IMG/VR virus record: IMGVR_UViG_3300037106_000005 | Span: 1 to 47,150 of that record | From: a virus | Length of the DNA stretch: 47,150 nt | Strand: one strand, 5' to 3' | In this document: piece after piece, positions 13,870 to 21,941 of the stretch | Numbering within the stretch: the first letter of the stretch is position 1 | How the letters are laid out: each line of letters begins with the position of its first letter | Made by a program: the position numbers and the translations under genes | The notes under the pieces: generated by a model | The model's input: only the letters and a program-made list of their open reading frames with translations | Told to the model about the DNA's origin: nothing | Database searches by the model: none

Positions 13870-13907
13870 CAATGCGTAAGACCTACCATAACCTCATTCG
13901 AGGCAAT

Positions 13908-14339
13908 ATGCCAAGAAAACACGCTGGCGAGTTCTTCGATAAGACCGCTCCAAAGAAGCCTAAGCCGAAGGACGAGATTCCCGAAGTACCGTCTGTCGAA
14001 GATGCTATTCAATCCTTCCACAAGTTCAAGCGTGTTAATTGTCTCACAAAGGGATTCTATACTGTCCTGACTCCAACAGGAACAGCGAAGATTCTCCACA
14101 CTTCTGGATCTAACACTACCATCGTGGCTATAAAGGACAAGATTGTCAGCTCCATTGGGAGTCGAACCATAGTAAAGGTCAATCTAGACTTCCCCAACTT
14201 CATCATCATCCAGCTTGTTGTCGGTAACTGCAAAATCTCCGATGAAATCTTCGATATGTCTTACCAGCCAGTGAAGCAATCCAATCTCAAAGAGTTGTGG
14301 AATCAGAAGTACGATCAAAGACGATTTGCGGAGGGATAA
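13908..14339 (+). CDS. first gene of the DNA-metabolism operon, hypothetical
   Basis: A 143-residue protein starting at ATG 13908 behind GAGG; the in-frame ATG at 13872 would precede the transcript start. The N-terminus is very basic and proline-rich ('KTAPKKPKPKDEIPEVP'). The rest is beta-rich and hydrophobic ('FYTVLTPTGTAKIL', 'FIIIQLVVGNCKI'). Position before recombination genes suggests a DNA-linked role, but I cannot assign a family. Confidence 0.55.
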   Translation: MPRKHAGEFFDKTAPKKPKPKDEIPEVPSVEDAIQSFHKFKRVNCLTKGFYTVLTPTGTAKILHTSGSNTTIVAIKDKIVSSIGSRTIVKVNLDFPNFIIIQLVVGNCKISDEIFDMSYQPVKQSNLKELWNQKYDQRRFAEG

Positions 14340-15065
14340 ATGAGTGACATAAAATCTGGTGATGCTATAGTGAAGTTTGATTCCTCACAGAAGATCGTAT
14401 TACTCGATCCTTCTGTCCTCAAGGAAGCATATGAACGTCTGAAGAGTGTGAAGTCTATCAAGACTCCCGCATCTCAGGTTAAGATGAAGGGCGACTTCCC
14501 GTATGCTGAGTATTCGTATATGCTCGATCAGTTCGAGCAACAGCATCCCCTGTATGCCTTCAAGATAGAACCCTCTGGTACATTCTTCAGCGAAAAGTAT
14601 ATCATCTATCATGTTGCAGTTCATCTTGTGGATTTAGCTACCGGAGAATCAAGGGCTGGCGTAGGGTCTCATCCTGTACTGGCATACGAAGCCGCCGCTA
14701 AGGGTGGGGCCATGAAGGATATTGCATGGATTAGACAGCAAATGTCTAATGCGTACAAGTCTGCACTCACCGAAGCCCAGCGTAATGCCATGAGTAACTG
14801 GGGTATCTGTGCAGATATGTATGGTACGCAGACGAACGAGCCACCAACTCAGGAACAAAAACAGAAGATGGACAACGCTACCGAATTGGTTAATCTTTAC
14901 AATGTTTCTACGTATTCTGTGTGGTGGGTTAGCATAATCGAAGGATTCAAAACGCAGACAAAGGAATCGTTTGATAGCTGGTACGAAAAACTGATACCAA
15001 CACTTAATCTCATAGAACAAAAACTAACCGCAAGGGAGAAGCAAAATGGCAACGAAACCAGATGA
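14340..15065 (+). CDS. probable single-strand annealing protein (Rad52-like)
   Basis: A 241-residue protein starting immediately after the previous stop with AGGG upstream. Residues about 100-165 hold 'YHVAVHLVDLATGESRAGVG' and 'YKSALTEAQRNAMSNWG' followed by 'DMYGT', close to the Rad52/ERF-type pattern of a strand, a helix with K-x-A-x-T-x-A and a final aromatic-Gly. Such proteins anneal single strands in phage recombination and concatemer formation. Its neighbours (methyltransferase, helicase, nucleases) fit. The match is from memory of the pattern, and ERF or another annealing family is possible. Confidence 0.45.
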   Translation: MSDIKSGDAIVKFDSSQKIVLLDPSVLKEAYERLKSVKSIKTPASQVKMKGDFPYAEYSYMLDQFEQQHPLYAFKIEPSGTFFSEKYIIYHVAVHLVDLATGESRAGVGSHPVLAYEAAAKGGAMKDIAWIRQQMSNAYKSALTEAQRNAMSNWGICADMYGTQTNEPPTQEQKQKMDNATELVNLYNVSTYSVWWVSIIEGFKTQTKESFDSWYEKLIPTLNLIEQKLTAREKQNGNETR

Positions 15066-15708
15066 TCTTGGTACAGAAAAAGTAGCGGAGACTAGTTCGG
15101 GTCTCGCAGGTACTTATACAGGCATCATGGGACATACCTACAAGAACGCAGGTAAAAAGAGGTCTGGTATTCTCACGGACTTTTTCTGTGCGAATCGGAC
15201 TACAGAGACACCAGCTGGATTGACTTCGCATATCATCATGAAGCTCGCTGGGAGTGAAGCGTCATTCCTGAAGGATAAAGAGGGGAAGATCAAGATTGAT
15301 GGTGTACTTGTCCGTCACAACTGCAACGATACGCTTCCCACTGATCCAGAACGTACCGCTAACTTCATGATTCAGATTCGCAAACGCTTCGCTAAGGCTT
15401 GCGGAGCCTTCGATGAAGCCACTGGTCAGATCAACTGGACAAGGATTCAGGGACTGGCAGGGGTGATCTGTAGTTTCAATATGATCGAGAAAGATGACTA
15501 CCTCAACATCGACACGAAGTCTATCCAGATTCAAGAACAACAGCGAATCACTCCTGAGTGCTTGGATAGACTCTATACAGAAATCAACGCTGAGTTCGAG
15601 AGACGTAAGGCCGCAAAGACAAATAGTTCTCCCGCACCACAAGCAGCTCCTCCGCCACCTCCTGATGATCCCGCTTACTGGGGAGATGCTCACGAGGGAA
15701 CCAAGTGA
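15046..15708 (+). CDS. hypothetical recombination-associated protein
   Basis: A 220-residue protein overlapping the previous gene by 20 bases, with AAGGGAGAAG before its ATG. The core (about residues 20-170) is mixed alpha/beta and contains 'SHIIMKLAGSEASFLKD' and 'RTANFMIQIRKRFAKACG'. The tail is proline-rich ('PQAAPPPPPDDP') and ends acidic. A single-strand DNA binding protein is plausible from position and from the disordered tail, but I do not see an OB-fold signature with confidence. Confidence 0.5.
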   Translation: MATKPDDLGTEKVAETSSGLAGTYTGIMGHTYKNAGKKRSGILTDFFCANRTTETPAGLTSHIIMKLAGSEASFLKDKEGKIKIDGVLVRHNCNDTLPTDPERTANFMIQIRKRFAKACGAFDEATGQINWTRIQGLAGVICSFNMIEKDDYLNIDTKSIQIQEQQRITPECLDRLYTEINAEFERRKAAKTNSSPAPQAAPPPPPDDPAYWGDAHEGTK

Positions 15709-16472
15709 TCGGAGAACTGATCAGCAAGTCCGAAGTACGTCTCGGTGATTGTCTCAAGATTCTTCCTGAGTATATGGGGGGACAGGTTGATCTAATTGTG
15801 ACCTCTCCTCCCTATCTCAACCAGAAAGACTGTGCCGATGGAGAGTTTCAGAAGCTCGAAGATTACTTCGAGTTCATGACTAAGGTGTACGAAGAGTGCA
15901 AGCGTTTAGCTAAACCAGGAGCCATCTTTGCAATCAATATAGGATCTGATACCACCTATGATCTTATCTCTTGGACTAGTCTTGCACTTCATAAACTTGG
16001 TCTCCAGTTCGTCGATCGCATAGCATGGATCAGAGGAACTGGAAACGTCACAAGGGGATTCCATGTTGACTCTCATAACAATTACTATCCCTTTCTGGTT
16101 TGGGAGCCCGTATTCATTTACAAGAAGAACCAACATAGAGGCTTTGGTGAGATTGAGAACTTTCCTCGATTCGAGGAACGCTTCAAGGCCATGATTGATA
16201 ACACCTTGCGCAACAACGTCTGGAGTATTCCTCCTGACACTAACGTAGATCATCCTGCTCCATTTCCCGTCAAGTTGGCCTTTAATCTCATAGCGTGCTA
16301 CACCGAAAAGGATTCAATCATACTCGATCCTTTCGGAGGATCAGGCTCTACAGCTATTGCCGCAGAACAGGTTGGGAACAGAAGGTCATTACTTGTCGAG
16401 ATCGACAAAGACAGATACGACTATTCACTTGATCGTATCAAACGAGAAACTAGTCAGGTAGGATTGTTCTGA
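15705..16472 (+). CDS. DNA methyltransferase, N4-cytosine type motif
   Basis: A 255-residue protein starting with GTG in a GTGA overlap. 'TSPPY' (residues 33-37) is the catalytic loop and 'DPFGGSGST' (208-216) the S-adenosylmethionine site. Catalytic motif before cofactor motif is the beta-class order, and S rather than D before PPY usually indicates N4-cytosine methylation. Middle residues 110-180 form the target-recognition part. No restriction enzyme accompanies it, so it most likely protects phage DNA from host cleavage. N6-adenine activity cannot be excluded. Confidence 0.88.
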   Translation: MIGELISKSEVRLGDCLKILPEYMGGQVDLIVTSPPYLNQKDCADGEFQKLEDYFEFMTKVYEECKRLAKPGAIFAINIGSDTTYDLISWTSLALHKLGLQFVDRIAWIRGTGNVTRGFHVDSHNNYYPFLVWEPVFIYKKNQHRGFGEIENFPRFEERFKAMIDNTLRNNVWSIPPDTNVDHPAPFPVKLAFNLIACYTEKDSIILDPFGGSGSTAIAAEQVGNRRSLLVEIDKDRYDYSLDRIKRETSQVGLF

Positions 16473-17728
16473 TGGATCACGAAGATTTAGGATTAGAATG
16501 GAGTCTGATATATCATCTAATCCACGCTGTTGATAAGAGACTGATACTGACGAAGTGCTACCCATCACTCTTTACTCACGACGATCTCAAAGAGGTCTAT
16601 GGTGTGATTAAGGAGTTGGATCGTACTCATCAGGAAATATCCAGTTTCTCTGTCAGCAATCGTCTCACCGAGAAGTTTGGAAGAGCAAGGGGATCACTAC
16701 TTTTCGTATTCACGGATTCCTTCATTCAGGTTGCTGAGAGTATTCCACCACACAGCGCGATAGCTGAACTCAAGAAACTTCTCTACAGACGACTTGTTAA
16801 TGGAAAGTTCTTACCTAACATTCAGAAGCGTGTAGAGTCCGGTGATGCCATCTCATCCGAGATCAACAAGATGCTAATTGCTGAATCGTCGTTGCTTAAC
16901 AAGCGTCTTGATTCTTTGGATGAGTTGGCAAAACTGACTAGTGAACGTATCAACTCGACTGATGATGTAATAGTGACTGGATTCAAGTTCCTCAACAAGC
17001 GCATGGGGGGCCTTACTCGCAAGGGCTTATCGGGTCTACTGGCGAGACCCTCTCACGGTAAGAGTACCCTCAGTGGGGCTTTGATGTACGAGACAGTTCG
17101 AACCACTAATAACGTGGGCTTATTTATCTCACTCGAAGACCCCGCTGAGGAGATTGTAAAGCGAATGATTGCACAGGCTACTGGCAAGTCCCTTGTGGAT
17201 ATGAGATTCAAGAGAGTTATCGTGGAACACAACGAAGTAGTCCATGTACTCAAGAATGTACTCGGTGGCAGAATGAATGTGGTAGATACTCGTCACGTTC
17301 AGACTCCAGAAGATGCCGCTGGAGTAATAGCTGATATACGACCTACGTTTGTTGTCGTGGACTACTTACAGAACTTCAAAATGAGCGACATGGTGTTAGG
17401 AATTATTCAAGCCCTGCAAGTGATGGACGTCTGCGCTAATCGGAATAACTGCCATATTATGATCTGTTCTCAGGTTCCCGATAAAGAGATAATTCATCGA
17501 GACGATCCGTTTCCCTTAGCAAGTGATAGTATGTGGACTTCAGCTCTTTATCAGAAATCTAACGAGTTGTTCTCGCTGTACTATCAATACCAAGATACTC
17601 GTAATCCAGCACAGAGAACAAGTCTAGGATTCAGAATACTTAAGGCCAAGCTATCGGGGATGTTGGGGGAGATAACACTTAATGTTGATCCCGAGTATGG
17701 ACGAATTATAGGAGAACTGGGAGAATGA
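16472..17728 (+). CDS. replicative DNA helicase, DnaB type
   Basis: A 418-residue protein sharing one base with the methyltransferase stop. The N-terminal 110 residues are helical, as in DnaB. The RecA-like motor follows a linker: Walker A 'ARPSHGKST' (191-199, K197), 'FISLED' with the catalytic Glu at about 222, Walker B 'PTFVVVDYLQNF' (D297), and a Gln sensor in 'ICSQVPDK'. DnaB hexamers unwind DNA 5' to 3' at the fork. No phage primase or polymerase is visible, so host enzymes are presumably recruited. Length is near the family norm. Confidence 0.88.
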   Translation: MDHEDLGLEWSLIYHLIHAVDKRLILTKCYPSLFTHDDLKEVYGVIKELDRTHQEISSFSVSNRLTEKFGRARGSLLFVFTDSFIQVAESIPPHSAIAELKKLLYRRLVNGKFLPNIQKRVESGDAISSEINKMLIAESSLLNKRLDSLDELAKLTSERINSTDDVIVTGFKFLNKRMGGLTRKGLSGLLARPSHGKSTLSGALMYETVRTTNNVGLFISLEDPAEEIVKRMIAQATGKSLVDMRFKRVIVEHNEVVHVLKNVLGGRMNVVDTRHVQTPEDAAGVIADIRPTFVVVDYLQNFKMSDMVLGIIQALQVMDVCANRNNCHIMICSQVPDKEIIHRDDPFPLASDSMWTSALYQKSNELFSLYYQYQDTRNPAQRTSLGFRILKAKLSGMLGEITLNVDPEYGRIIGELGE

Positions 17729-17874
17729 ACGAGGAAATGAAACTTCTTGCAGTGGCTGAACTCAAAGCCGCCCTCAAACATCTCACCATCGAAGAAATTG
17801 CCGATGTAATCGAGTTAAGTTTAACAAGTGTCGAATTGAAAGAACTTATGCACAAACTAAGGGTGTTAGAGTAA
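17725..17874 (+). CDS. small helical protein after helicase
   Basis: A 49-residue frame (ATG 17725, TAA 17874) overlapping the helicase stop by four bases. It is made of two or three amphipathic helices ('AVAELKAALKHLTIEEIADV', 'VELKELMHKLRVLE'). Coupling to the helicase suggests a partner, such as a loader or inhibitor, but this is only proximity. Confidence 0.5.
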   Translation: MNEEMKLLAVAELKAALKHLTIEEIADVIELSLTSVELKELMHKLRVLE

Positions 17875-17914
17875 TAGACCATATTACTGCACTAGAATTT
17901 CTAGGAGAATAACT

Positions 17915-18166
17915 ATGAGTTTGATAAAACCGGACGATCCCTATTCTCCCGACCCATCTGCTGTTACTCGGCAAGAAGCCCTTAAGATCATCGAGGGTAT
18001 GTCTCGTATGGAAGCAGCTATGGGAGACTTCGAATTGAAGTTCGGGACTGATTCCTTCTATTGTGTAATAGACGCTCTGTTTAACTCCATGCCTCCCGAG
18101 ATGGTACTCAGGGTAGAGCGTGTCAGGTATCATGCAAGACGTATCAAGAGAGGAGAGAAGAACTAA
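17915..18166 (+). CDS. hypothetical protein
   Basis: An 83-residue protein with AGGAGAATAA before the ATG. Helical, with 'EALKIIEGMSRMEAAMGD' and a basic C-terminus ('RVRYHARRIKRGEKN'). It overlaps the next gene by a single base (TAATG). No recognised family, no cysteine pairs, no membrane segment. Confidence 0.5.
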   Translation: MSLIKPDDPYSPDPSAVTRQEALKIIEGMSRMEAAMGDFELKFGTDSFYCVIDALFNSMPPEMVLRVERVRYHARRIKRGEKN

Positions 18167-18498
18167 TGGATGAACAAGTCGTGATGAAGACTGCTCCTGA
18201 ATCGGAGTGGAAGGAGATGGAAGATACTATTCTCGAAATGTCTCATACCCTTAATGCAAAAGATGAGATACTCGGAAAGTACATCGCTCGCATAAATGAG
18301 ATCGGTAAGCAGCTCGATGCTATGGATATGGTAGATATACGGCTTACCGAAGCAAAGGATATGATACGAGAGATTGTTGATGGTATCTGTATCAACGAAG
18401 ATGGTTCACTTGATGAAGATATTCTCTACCGACTCAAAACATTCCTTCAGGAGATCAAAGATGAAGAACTTAGAAAAGCTAATGAGGGCAAGGGCTGA
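18166..18498 (+). CDS. acidic coiled-coil protein
   Basis: A 110-residue, Glu/Asp- and Met-rich protein, helical throughout with heptad-like spacing ('TLNAKDEILGKYIARINEIG'). The start abuts the previous stop; the end overlaps the next gene by 38 bases. An acidic coiled coil in an early phage region could act on host proteins, but there is no direct clue. Confidence 0.5.
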   Translation: MDEQVVMKTAPESEWKEMEDTILEMSHTLNAKDEILGKYIARINEIGKQLDAMDMVDIRLTEAKDMIREIVDGICINEDGSLDEDILYRLKTFLQEIKDEELRKANEGKG

Positions 18499-18901
18499 TG
18501 CTACCGCGCTTATTAAAAGTCTTGCTGATCTTAGTCCTAGTCTCGCTAATTGGACTTATCATCCTGCCGATCAGAATACCATTGTGGACTTGGAGACAAA
18601 AGATACACTGGTAGGATATACTATGAGTATTCAAGATACTAAGTTCATCCTCTGGTTTTATCACAACTACAAGCTGGTTGTCAGGACACTTCAGACTCTC
18701 GAGTTGGAGATAGACGATGCTCTGATTGATGCTGATGATAACAGAGCACAGATTATTTCAACAAAGAGCGAGTTGTCCAAGCTAAGGGAATCCGAGAAGA
18801 AGATGAGGGGTTGTCTTGCGGGTCTAACTTCAAACGATCTCCTAATTCAGGGAGAGTCTCTTAAAATGGCCGAGACATTACTCAATGAAGAAATCGCTTA
18901 G
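18461..18901 (+). CDS. hypothetical helical protein
   Basis: A 146-residue protein. I chose ATG 18461, with AGGAG nine bases upstream; it overlaps the previous gene by 38 bases. ATG 18482 would shorten both protein and overlap. The C-terminal half is a coiled coil ('IISTKSELSKLRESEKKMRG'). The end overlaps the nuclease-like gene by 17 bases. No family recognised. Confidence 0.5.
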   Translation: MKNLEKLMRARADATALIKSLADLSPSLANWTYHPADQNTIVDLETKDTLVGYTMSIQDTKFILWFYHNYKLVVRTLQTLELEIDDALIDADDNRAQIISTKSELSKLRESEKKMRGCLAGLTSNDLLIQGESLKMAETLLNEEIA

Positions 18902-19247
18902 GGGTTGGACTAACGAACGCAGGACAATGGACTATCTTATTGCAAGAAGTTGGGTTACTGTAAGAACTCACGCCTCGGCTGGTATGCTTGAGAATGACGT
19001 TCTAGCTTACAACGTGAACGATGGGAGGATTAAGCATATCCAGTCCAAGTCTAATCATCATTATACTAAGAACGATATTGAAGCGCTTGTCATGGTAAAG
19101 GCAATGGTGAAGGCCCCGAATGTAAGTGTTGAACTCTGGGATTGGTTAGATAATAATCAATATCCAGTAATCACTATTTTCCATGCAGACGGATCACTTG
19201 AGAAATACTCACTTGATCCTATGCTAACTCCAGGAGGTCTAAAATGA
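18885..19247 (+). CDS. probable Holliday-junction resolvase-like nuclease
   Basis: A 120-residue protein. 'RRTMDYLIARSWVTVRTHAS' followed by 'AGMLENDVLAYNV' and 'IKHIQSKSN' resembles the Hjc-type PD-(D/E)xK core: an early helix with a basic end, R-x-x-x-S-A-G, then D in the first strand and a Q-x-K pair in the next (D39 and K55 by count). Such enzymes resolve branched DNA before packaging. The neighbouring exonuclease and helicase fit. The match is partial, and another PD-(D/E)xK nuclease is possible. Confidence 0.5.
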   Translation: MKKSLRGWTNERRTMDYLIARSWVTVRTHASAGMLENDVLAYNVNDGRIKHIQSKSNHHYTKNDIEALVMVKAMVKAPNVSVELWDWLDNNQYPVITIFHADGSLEKYSLDPMLTPGGLK

Positions 19248-19738
19248 AGTTAATTGATTGTGGAGTTGTTGTAGCTGTTAGTGATGAAGACTTTGACGAT
19301 CTTAGTCAGTTTTCCTGGAGACCTATAGGTAAATACGTATGCACTACTATGTATATGCACAGATATATAGCTAATAAATTTCTAGATATATCTGGCTATC
19401 CTGAAAGAGTTGTAGATCATATAGATGAAAATAAGATGAATAATACTAGGGAAAACTTGAGAGTGGTAAGTTTTATAGATAATGTTAGAAATTTAGGACT
19501 TAGATCAAACAATAAAACTGGGTTTAGAGGAGTTTCCCGAAAGCGAAACTCATTTCTTGCAAATATTGGAGTAGGAAGTTGGGTAAAGTATATAGGATCT
19601 TATCCTACTCCAGAAGAAGCAGCGAGAGCTTATGATAGATACGCCAAACTGATATTTGGTGAGAATTTCTCACAGTTTAATTTCCCAAGTGAAGTAAAAG
19701 ATATAATCGTACCCACTATGGAAGAACTAATGAGATGA
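19244..19738 (+). CDS. HNH-AP2 homing endonuclease (second copy)
   Basis: A 164-residue paralogue of the protein at 11796. The HNH core has 'RVVDHIDENKMNN' (His at 59) and 'NLRVV'. The AP2 domain spans 93-147 with 'TGFRGVSRKRNSFLANIGVG' and 'PEEAARAYDRYA'. It overlaps its upstream neighbour by four bases (ATGA) and the exonuclease frame downstream, so it is fitted between two DNA-metabolism genes without a gap. AT-richer codons than its neighbours suggest recent arrival. Confidence 0.9.
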   Translation: MKLIDCGVVVAVSDEDFDDLSQFSWRPIGKYVCTTMYMHRYIANKFLDISGYPERVVDHIDENKMNNTRENLRVVSFIDNVRNLGLRSNNKTGFRGVSRKRNSFLANIGVGSWVKYIGSYPTPEEAARAYDRYAKLIFGENFSQFNFPSEVKDIIVPTMEELMR

Positions 19739-19752
19739 AAGGAATCAACACC

Positions 19753-20406
19753 ATGAACATCCTTTATCTAGATATAGAAACCGCGGGAGATGATAAACTG
19801 TCTCCTGAGTTAACTGAATCCCTTAAGGCTTCAGTGAAACCAGATGCGAGGGCTAAGGATTCAGAAGCATCACGTCAGGCTAAGTGGATGGATATGCTCG
19901 AAGATGCTCCCCTGAGTTCACTCATGAATAGAGTGATAGCGATAGGATGTGCAATCGAAGATGAAGATGATAGAGGAAAAACAGTTGAGAGAATGTGTCT
20001 GATTAACGAAAATGAAGCAGTTGTTCTCGCTGACTTCAAAGCTATTGTAAATGAGTGCACCCCCACAAAGATCTTTACCTTCAACGGTTACAACTTCGAT
20101 CTTCCTAATCTCAGAATTGCCTTTATGAGACATGGACTCCAGTTTCCTATTCGTAACGTGAATAAGTATGATACCAACTATCATATTGATCTCAGACAAG
20201 TACTCACTAATTACGATCAGTATGGAAAGGGTACACAGTCACAGTGGGCTATGCGTCTGGGTATCCCTGTTAAGCCTAGTCTGTTTAGTGGATCTGATAT
20301 TCCCAGACTGTGGACTAATCGAGATATTGATGCAATTAAAGAGAAGTGTCTCGATGATATATCACTCCTTATCTCACTATCGAAGAAAGTGAGGTTGACA
20401 CTTTGA
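19753..20406 (+). CDS. DEDD-family 3'-5' exonuclease (PolB-exonuclease-like)
   Basis: A 217-residue exonuclease. 'LYLDIETAG' (D7, E9) is the ExoI motif, 'FTFNGYNFDLPNL' (D116) ExoII, and 'KCLDDISLL' (D201/D202) the ExoIII region, all characteristic of the RNase H-like DEDD fold; the whole resembles predicted exonucleases related to the polymerase B proofreading domain. No polymerase domain is attached. I prefer ATG 19753 because AAAGGA lies just upstream; ATG 19735, overlapping the homing endonuclease stop, is an alternative. Roles in recombination or host DNA turnover are possible. Confidence 0.82.
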   Translation: MNILYLDIETAGDDKLSPELTESLKASVKPDARAKDSEASRQAKWMDMLEDAPLSSLMNRVIAIGCAIEDEDDRGKTVERMCLINENEAVVLADFKAIVNECTPTKIFTFNGYNFDLPNLRIAFMRHGLQFPIRNVNKYDTNYHIDLRQVLTNYDQYGKGTQSQWAMRLGIPVKPSLFSGSDIPRLWTNRDIDAIKEKCLDDISLLISLSKKVRLTL

Positions 20407-20609
20407 ATCTATCATGGGAAAAGTGGCCTATATCTATGACAGGATTTGCTCTCCTTGTTATGATTGACAAAGGGACAGATGTTGCGAAGATGAATATAGT
20501 CTCATCTATCCAGATGCGTGAAGACTTTGTGGATGAGATACTTCGCAACAAGAAAATCATCGACTACATCAAACTTCAATTCGAGAACGAACACATAGGA
20601 GTGTTATGA
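20403..20609 (+). CDS. hypothetical protein
   Basis: A 68-residue protein starting with TTG in a TTGA overlap with the exonuclease stop. The N-terminal 25 residues are hydrophobic with tryptophans; the rest is a charged helix ('REDFVDEILRNKKIIDYIKL'). It overlaps the next gene by four bases. Function unknown. Confidence 0.45.
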   Translation: MNLSWEKWPISMTGFALLVMIDKGTDVAKMNIVSSIQMREDFVDEILRNKKIIDYIKLQFENEHIGVL

Positions 20610-20806
20610 CAGTCGAGAGCATCGTTGACGCTAACGAGAAGGCGCAGCCTGAAGATGAAGGGTGCGAGTATTGTGGATGTGCTCTTTATCCTCACACCGA
20701 AGAGGATGATATTATATCTACCAGTGTGTTTGTCTCGTTTGTTCTTCGATGCGAGAACGAAGAATGCGAAAACTATCACAAACCCGTAGGAGGATTCAGT
20801 GTCTAG
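20606..20806 (+). CDS. zinc-ribbon microprotein
   Basis: A 66-residue acidic protein with 'CEYCGC' near residue 20 and 'CENEEC' near residue 49, together a four-cysteine zinc site. It overlaps genes at both ends by a few bases. It is one of several unrelated-looking zinc microproteins in this operon. Family not recognised. Confidence 0.55.
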   Translation: MTVESIVDANEKAQPEDEGCEYCGCALYPHTEEDDIISTSVFVSFVLRCENEECENYHKPVGGFSV

Positions 20807-20969
20807 ATTGTTCTGGATAGTGACGTCACTTCTCATGGTGATTGGGAATATACTGCTTTATTTTCTTTCAAGCAAGAGTGGAACGTATGTATTCTTTAGT
20901 GGATTCTGGACTGCTGCATTTATCGAAGAACTCATCCAAGAAAGAAAAGCGAGGAAAGATCATGCCTGA
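20799..20969 (+). CDS. small membrane protein
   Basis: A 56-residue frame starting at GTG 20799 with GGAGG five bases upstream and ending at TGA 20969. Residues 4-23 and 29-40 are hydrophobic, the first a clear membrane helix ('FWIVTSLLMVIGNILLYF'); the C-terminus is basic. It overlaps its neighbours on both sides by eight bases. Confidence 0.55.
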   Translation: MSRLFWIVTSLLMVIGNILLYFLSSKSGTYVFFSGFWTAAFIEELIQERKARKDHA

Positions 20970-21180
20970 ACCACAGGTTAAACGAGTACAGATAGCCGAG
21001 AAGAGTATCTGGATCAGTGTGGAGACTAACTTCAATCCATCGCAGGTAGGATATAGGACTAGGGTTGATGTGGTCTCCAAAAAGCAGGACATGACTGATG
21101 ATCAGATCGCTTCAATCATAGGTGCAATCATGGAGATATTCGATGCGGGGAACCATGAAGATATACGACCAGAACCGTGA
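20962..21180 (+). CDS. hypothetical protein
   Basis: A 72-residue protein starting at ATG 20962 behind GAGGAAAG. A longer frame upstream belongs to the overlapping membrane-protein gene region and has no ribosome site. It looks like a small beta-alpha fold ('SIWISVETNFNPSQVGYRTR', then an amphipathic helix). It overlaps the HNH gene by four bases. Confidence 0.5.
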   Translation: MPEPQVKRVQIAEKSIWISVETNFNPSQVGYRTRVDVVSKKQDMTDDQIASIIGAIMEIFDAGNHEDIRPEP

Positions 21181-21503
21181 GAAGGAAACCCAAATACTAT
21201 CATCAGATAGTTGATGAACAGCAACGAAAAAGGTACATCGACTATGAACGCGGAGCGTTTGAGCGTAAGATGGTATTCTTCTTAACTATTAAACAGTTCA
21301 AATCGTTCTGGAAGAAACCATGTTTCTATTGTGGGTCTAAGATCGAGACGATAGGTCTTGATAGGATTGATAGTAGGTTTGGATATACAATAGACAATAT
21401 TGTCTCTTGTTGCTGGCCCTGCAATCGCATGAAGGGGGGATTACATCGAGATGAGTTCGTCCAGCAGTGCGCTAGAGTTGTTACCCATTTTGGGAACCGT
21501 TGA
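21177..21503 (+). CDS. HNH endonuclease
   Basis: A 108-residue protein starting with GTG in a GTGA overlap. 'PCFYCGSK' (C49, C52) and 'CCWPCNRMKG' (around 78-86) hold a zinc, and 'LDRID' (61-65), 'TIDNIVSC' and N83 supply the HNH active site. It resembles small phage HNH nucleases that act as homing enzymes or assist packaging. It is far from the terminase genes, so a homing role is more likely. Confidence 0.82.
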   Translation: MRRKPKYYHQIVDEQQRKRYIDYERGAFERKMVFFLTIKQFKSFWKKPCFYCGSKIETIGLDRIDSRFGYTIDNIVSCCWPCNRMKGGLHRDEFVQQCARVVTHFGNR

Positions 21504-21643
21504 ACCCGGTCGATCCATGCCATTTGGACGGGCTTTATTCAATCGCAAAGCCGTCTGTTTTCGATTCAAAACGGGGGGACGATACGCAACATATCCCCGG
21601 TCAGAGTCGGCTTTAATCAATCAAATTCGGGGGTGTATTTTCC
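21504..21643 (+). other. unexplained insert of different composition
   Basis: 140 bases after the HNH gene, rich in CG and GGGG runs, unlike the flanking DNA. GACGGGCTTT (21526-21535) pairs with AAAGCCGTC after a ten-base loop, with one bulge. A frame of about 50 codons from ATG 21518 runs into the next gene but has no ribosome site. It resembles the style of the segment at 35811-36010. It may be a remnant, a homing site or a structured RNA. Confidence 0.4.
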
Positions 21644-21883
21644 ATGAAGAACTGCCCATCCTGCGGTAAGGAGTTTGAGCCTACTTATTGGAATAACCTA
21701 TTCTGTTCTGTAAAGTGTAGGCCTACATTCCACAAGAAGAAGAAACCTAAGAAACATACCTGTATTGAATGTAGAAGTATATTCTTATCAACACAGCCCA
21801 AGGCAAGATTCTGTTCTGAGATATGCAGAAAGAAGAACTGGAGAATAAAGAATGCTAAACAGGAACCTACACTTCAAGAATGA
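21644..21883 (+). CDS. double zinc-finger microprotein
   Basis: A 79-residue, strongly basic protein with two similar zinc knuckles: 'CPSCGKEFEP' with 'FCSVKC' (residues 4-25), and 'CIECRSIF' with 'RFCSEICRKKN' (about 40-65). The repeat suggests an internal duplication. Such treble-clef-like fingers resemble those in phage HNH or transcription proteins. Probably binds nucleic acid. Confidence 0.65.
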   Translation: MKNCPSCGKEFEPTYWNNLFCSVKCRPTFHKKKKPKKHTCIECRSIFLSTQPKARFCSEICRKKNWRIKNAKQEPTLQE

Positions 21884-21938
21884 TTGGCGTAAGAGACAAT
21901 TATCGAAGGAAGAATCCAATCCCCCAAGAAAGGAATAA
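21852..21938 (+). CDS. possible 28-residue peptide
   Basis: A short frame (ATG 21852, TAA 21938) with GGAG eight bases upstream. It overlaps the end of the zinc-finger gene and ends three bases before ATG 21942. Very basic ('WRKRQLSKEESNPPRKE'). It could be a real coupling peptide or chance. Confidence 0.3.
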   Translation: MLNRNLHFKNDWRKRQLSKEESNPPRKE

Positions 21939-21941
21939 ACC

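Noticed and set aside
15705-16472. Complete restriction-modification system.
   Set aside because: Neighbouring genes are helicase and recombination genes. No restriction endonuclease partner is recognisable, so the methyltransferase looks solitary.
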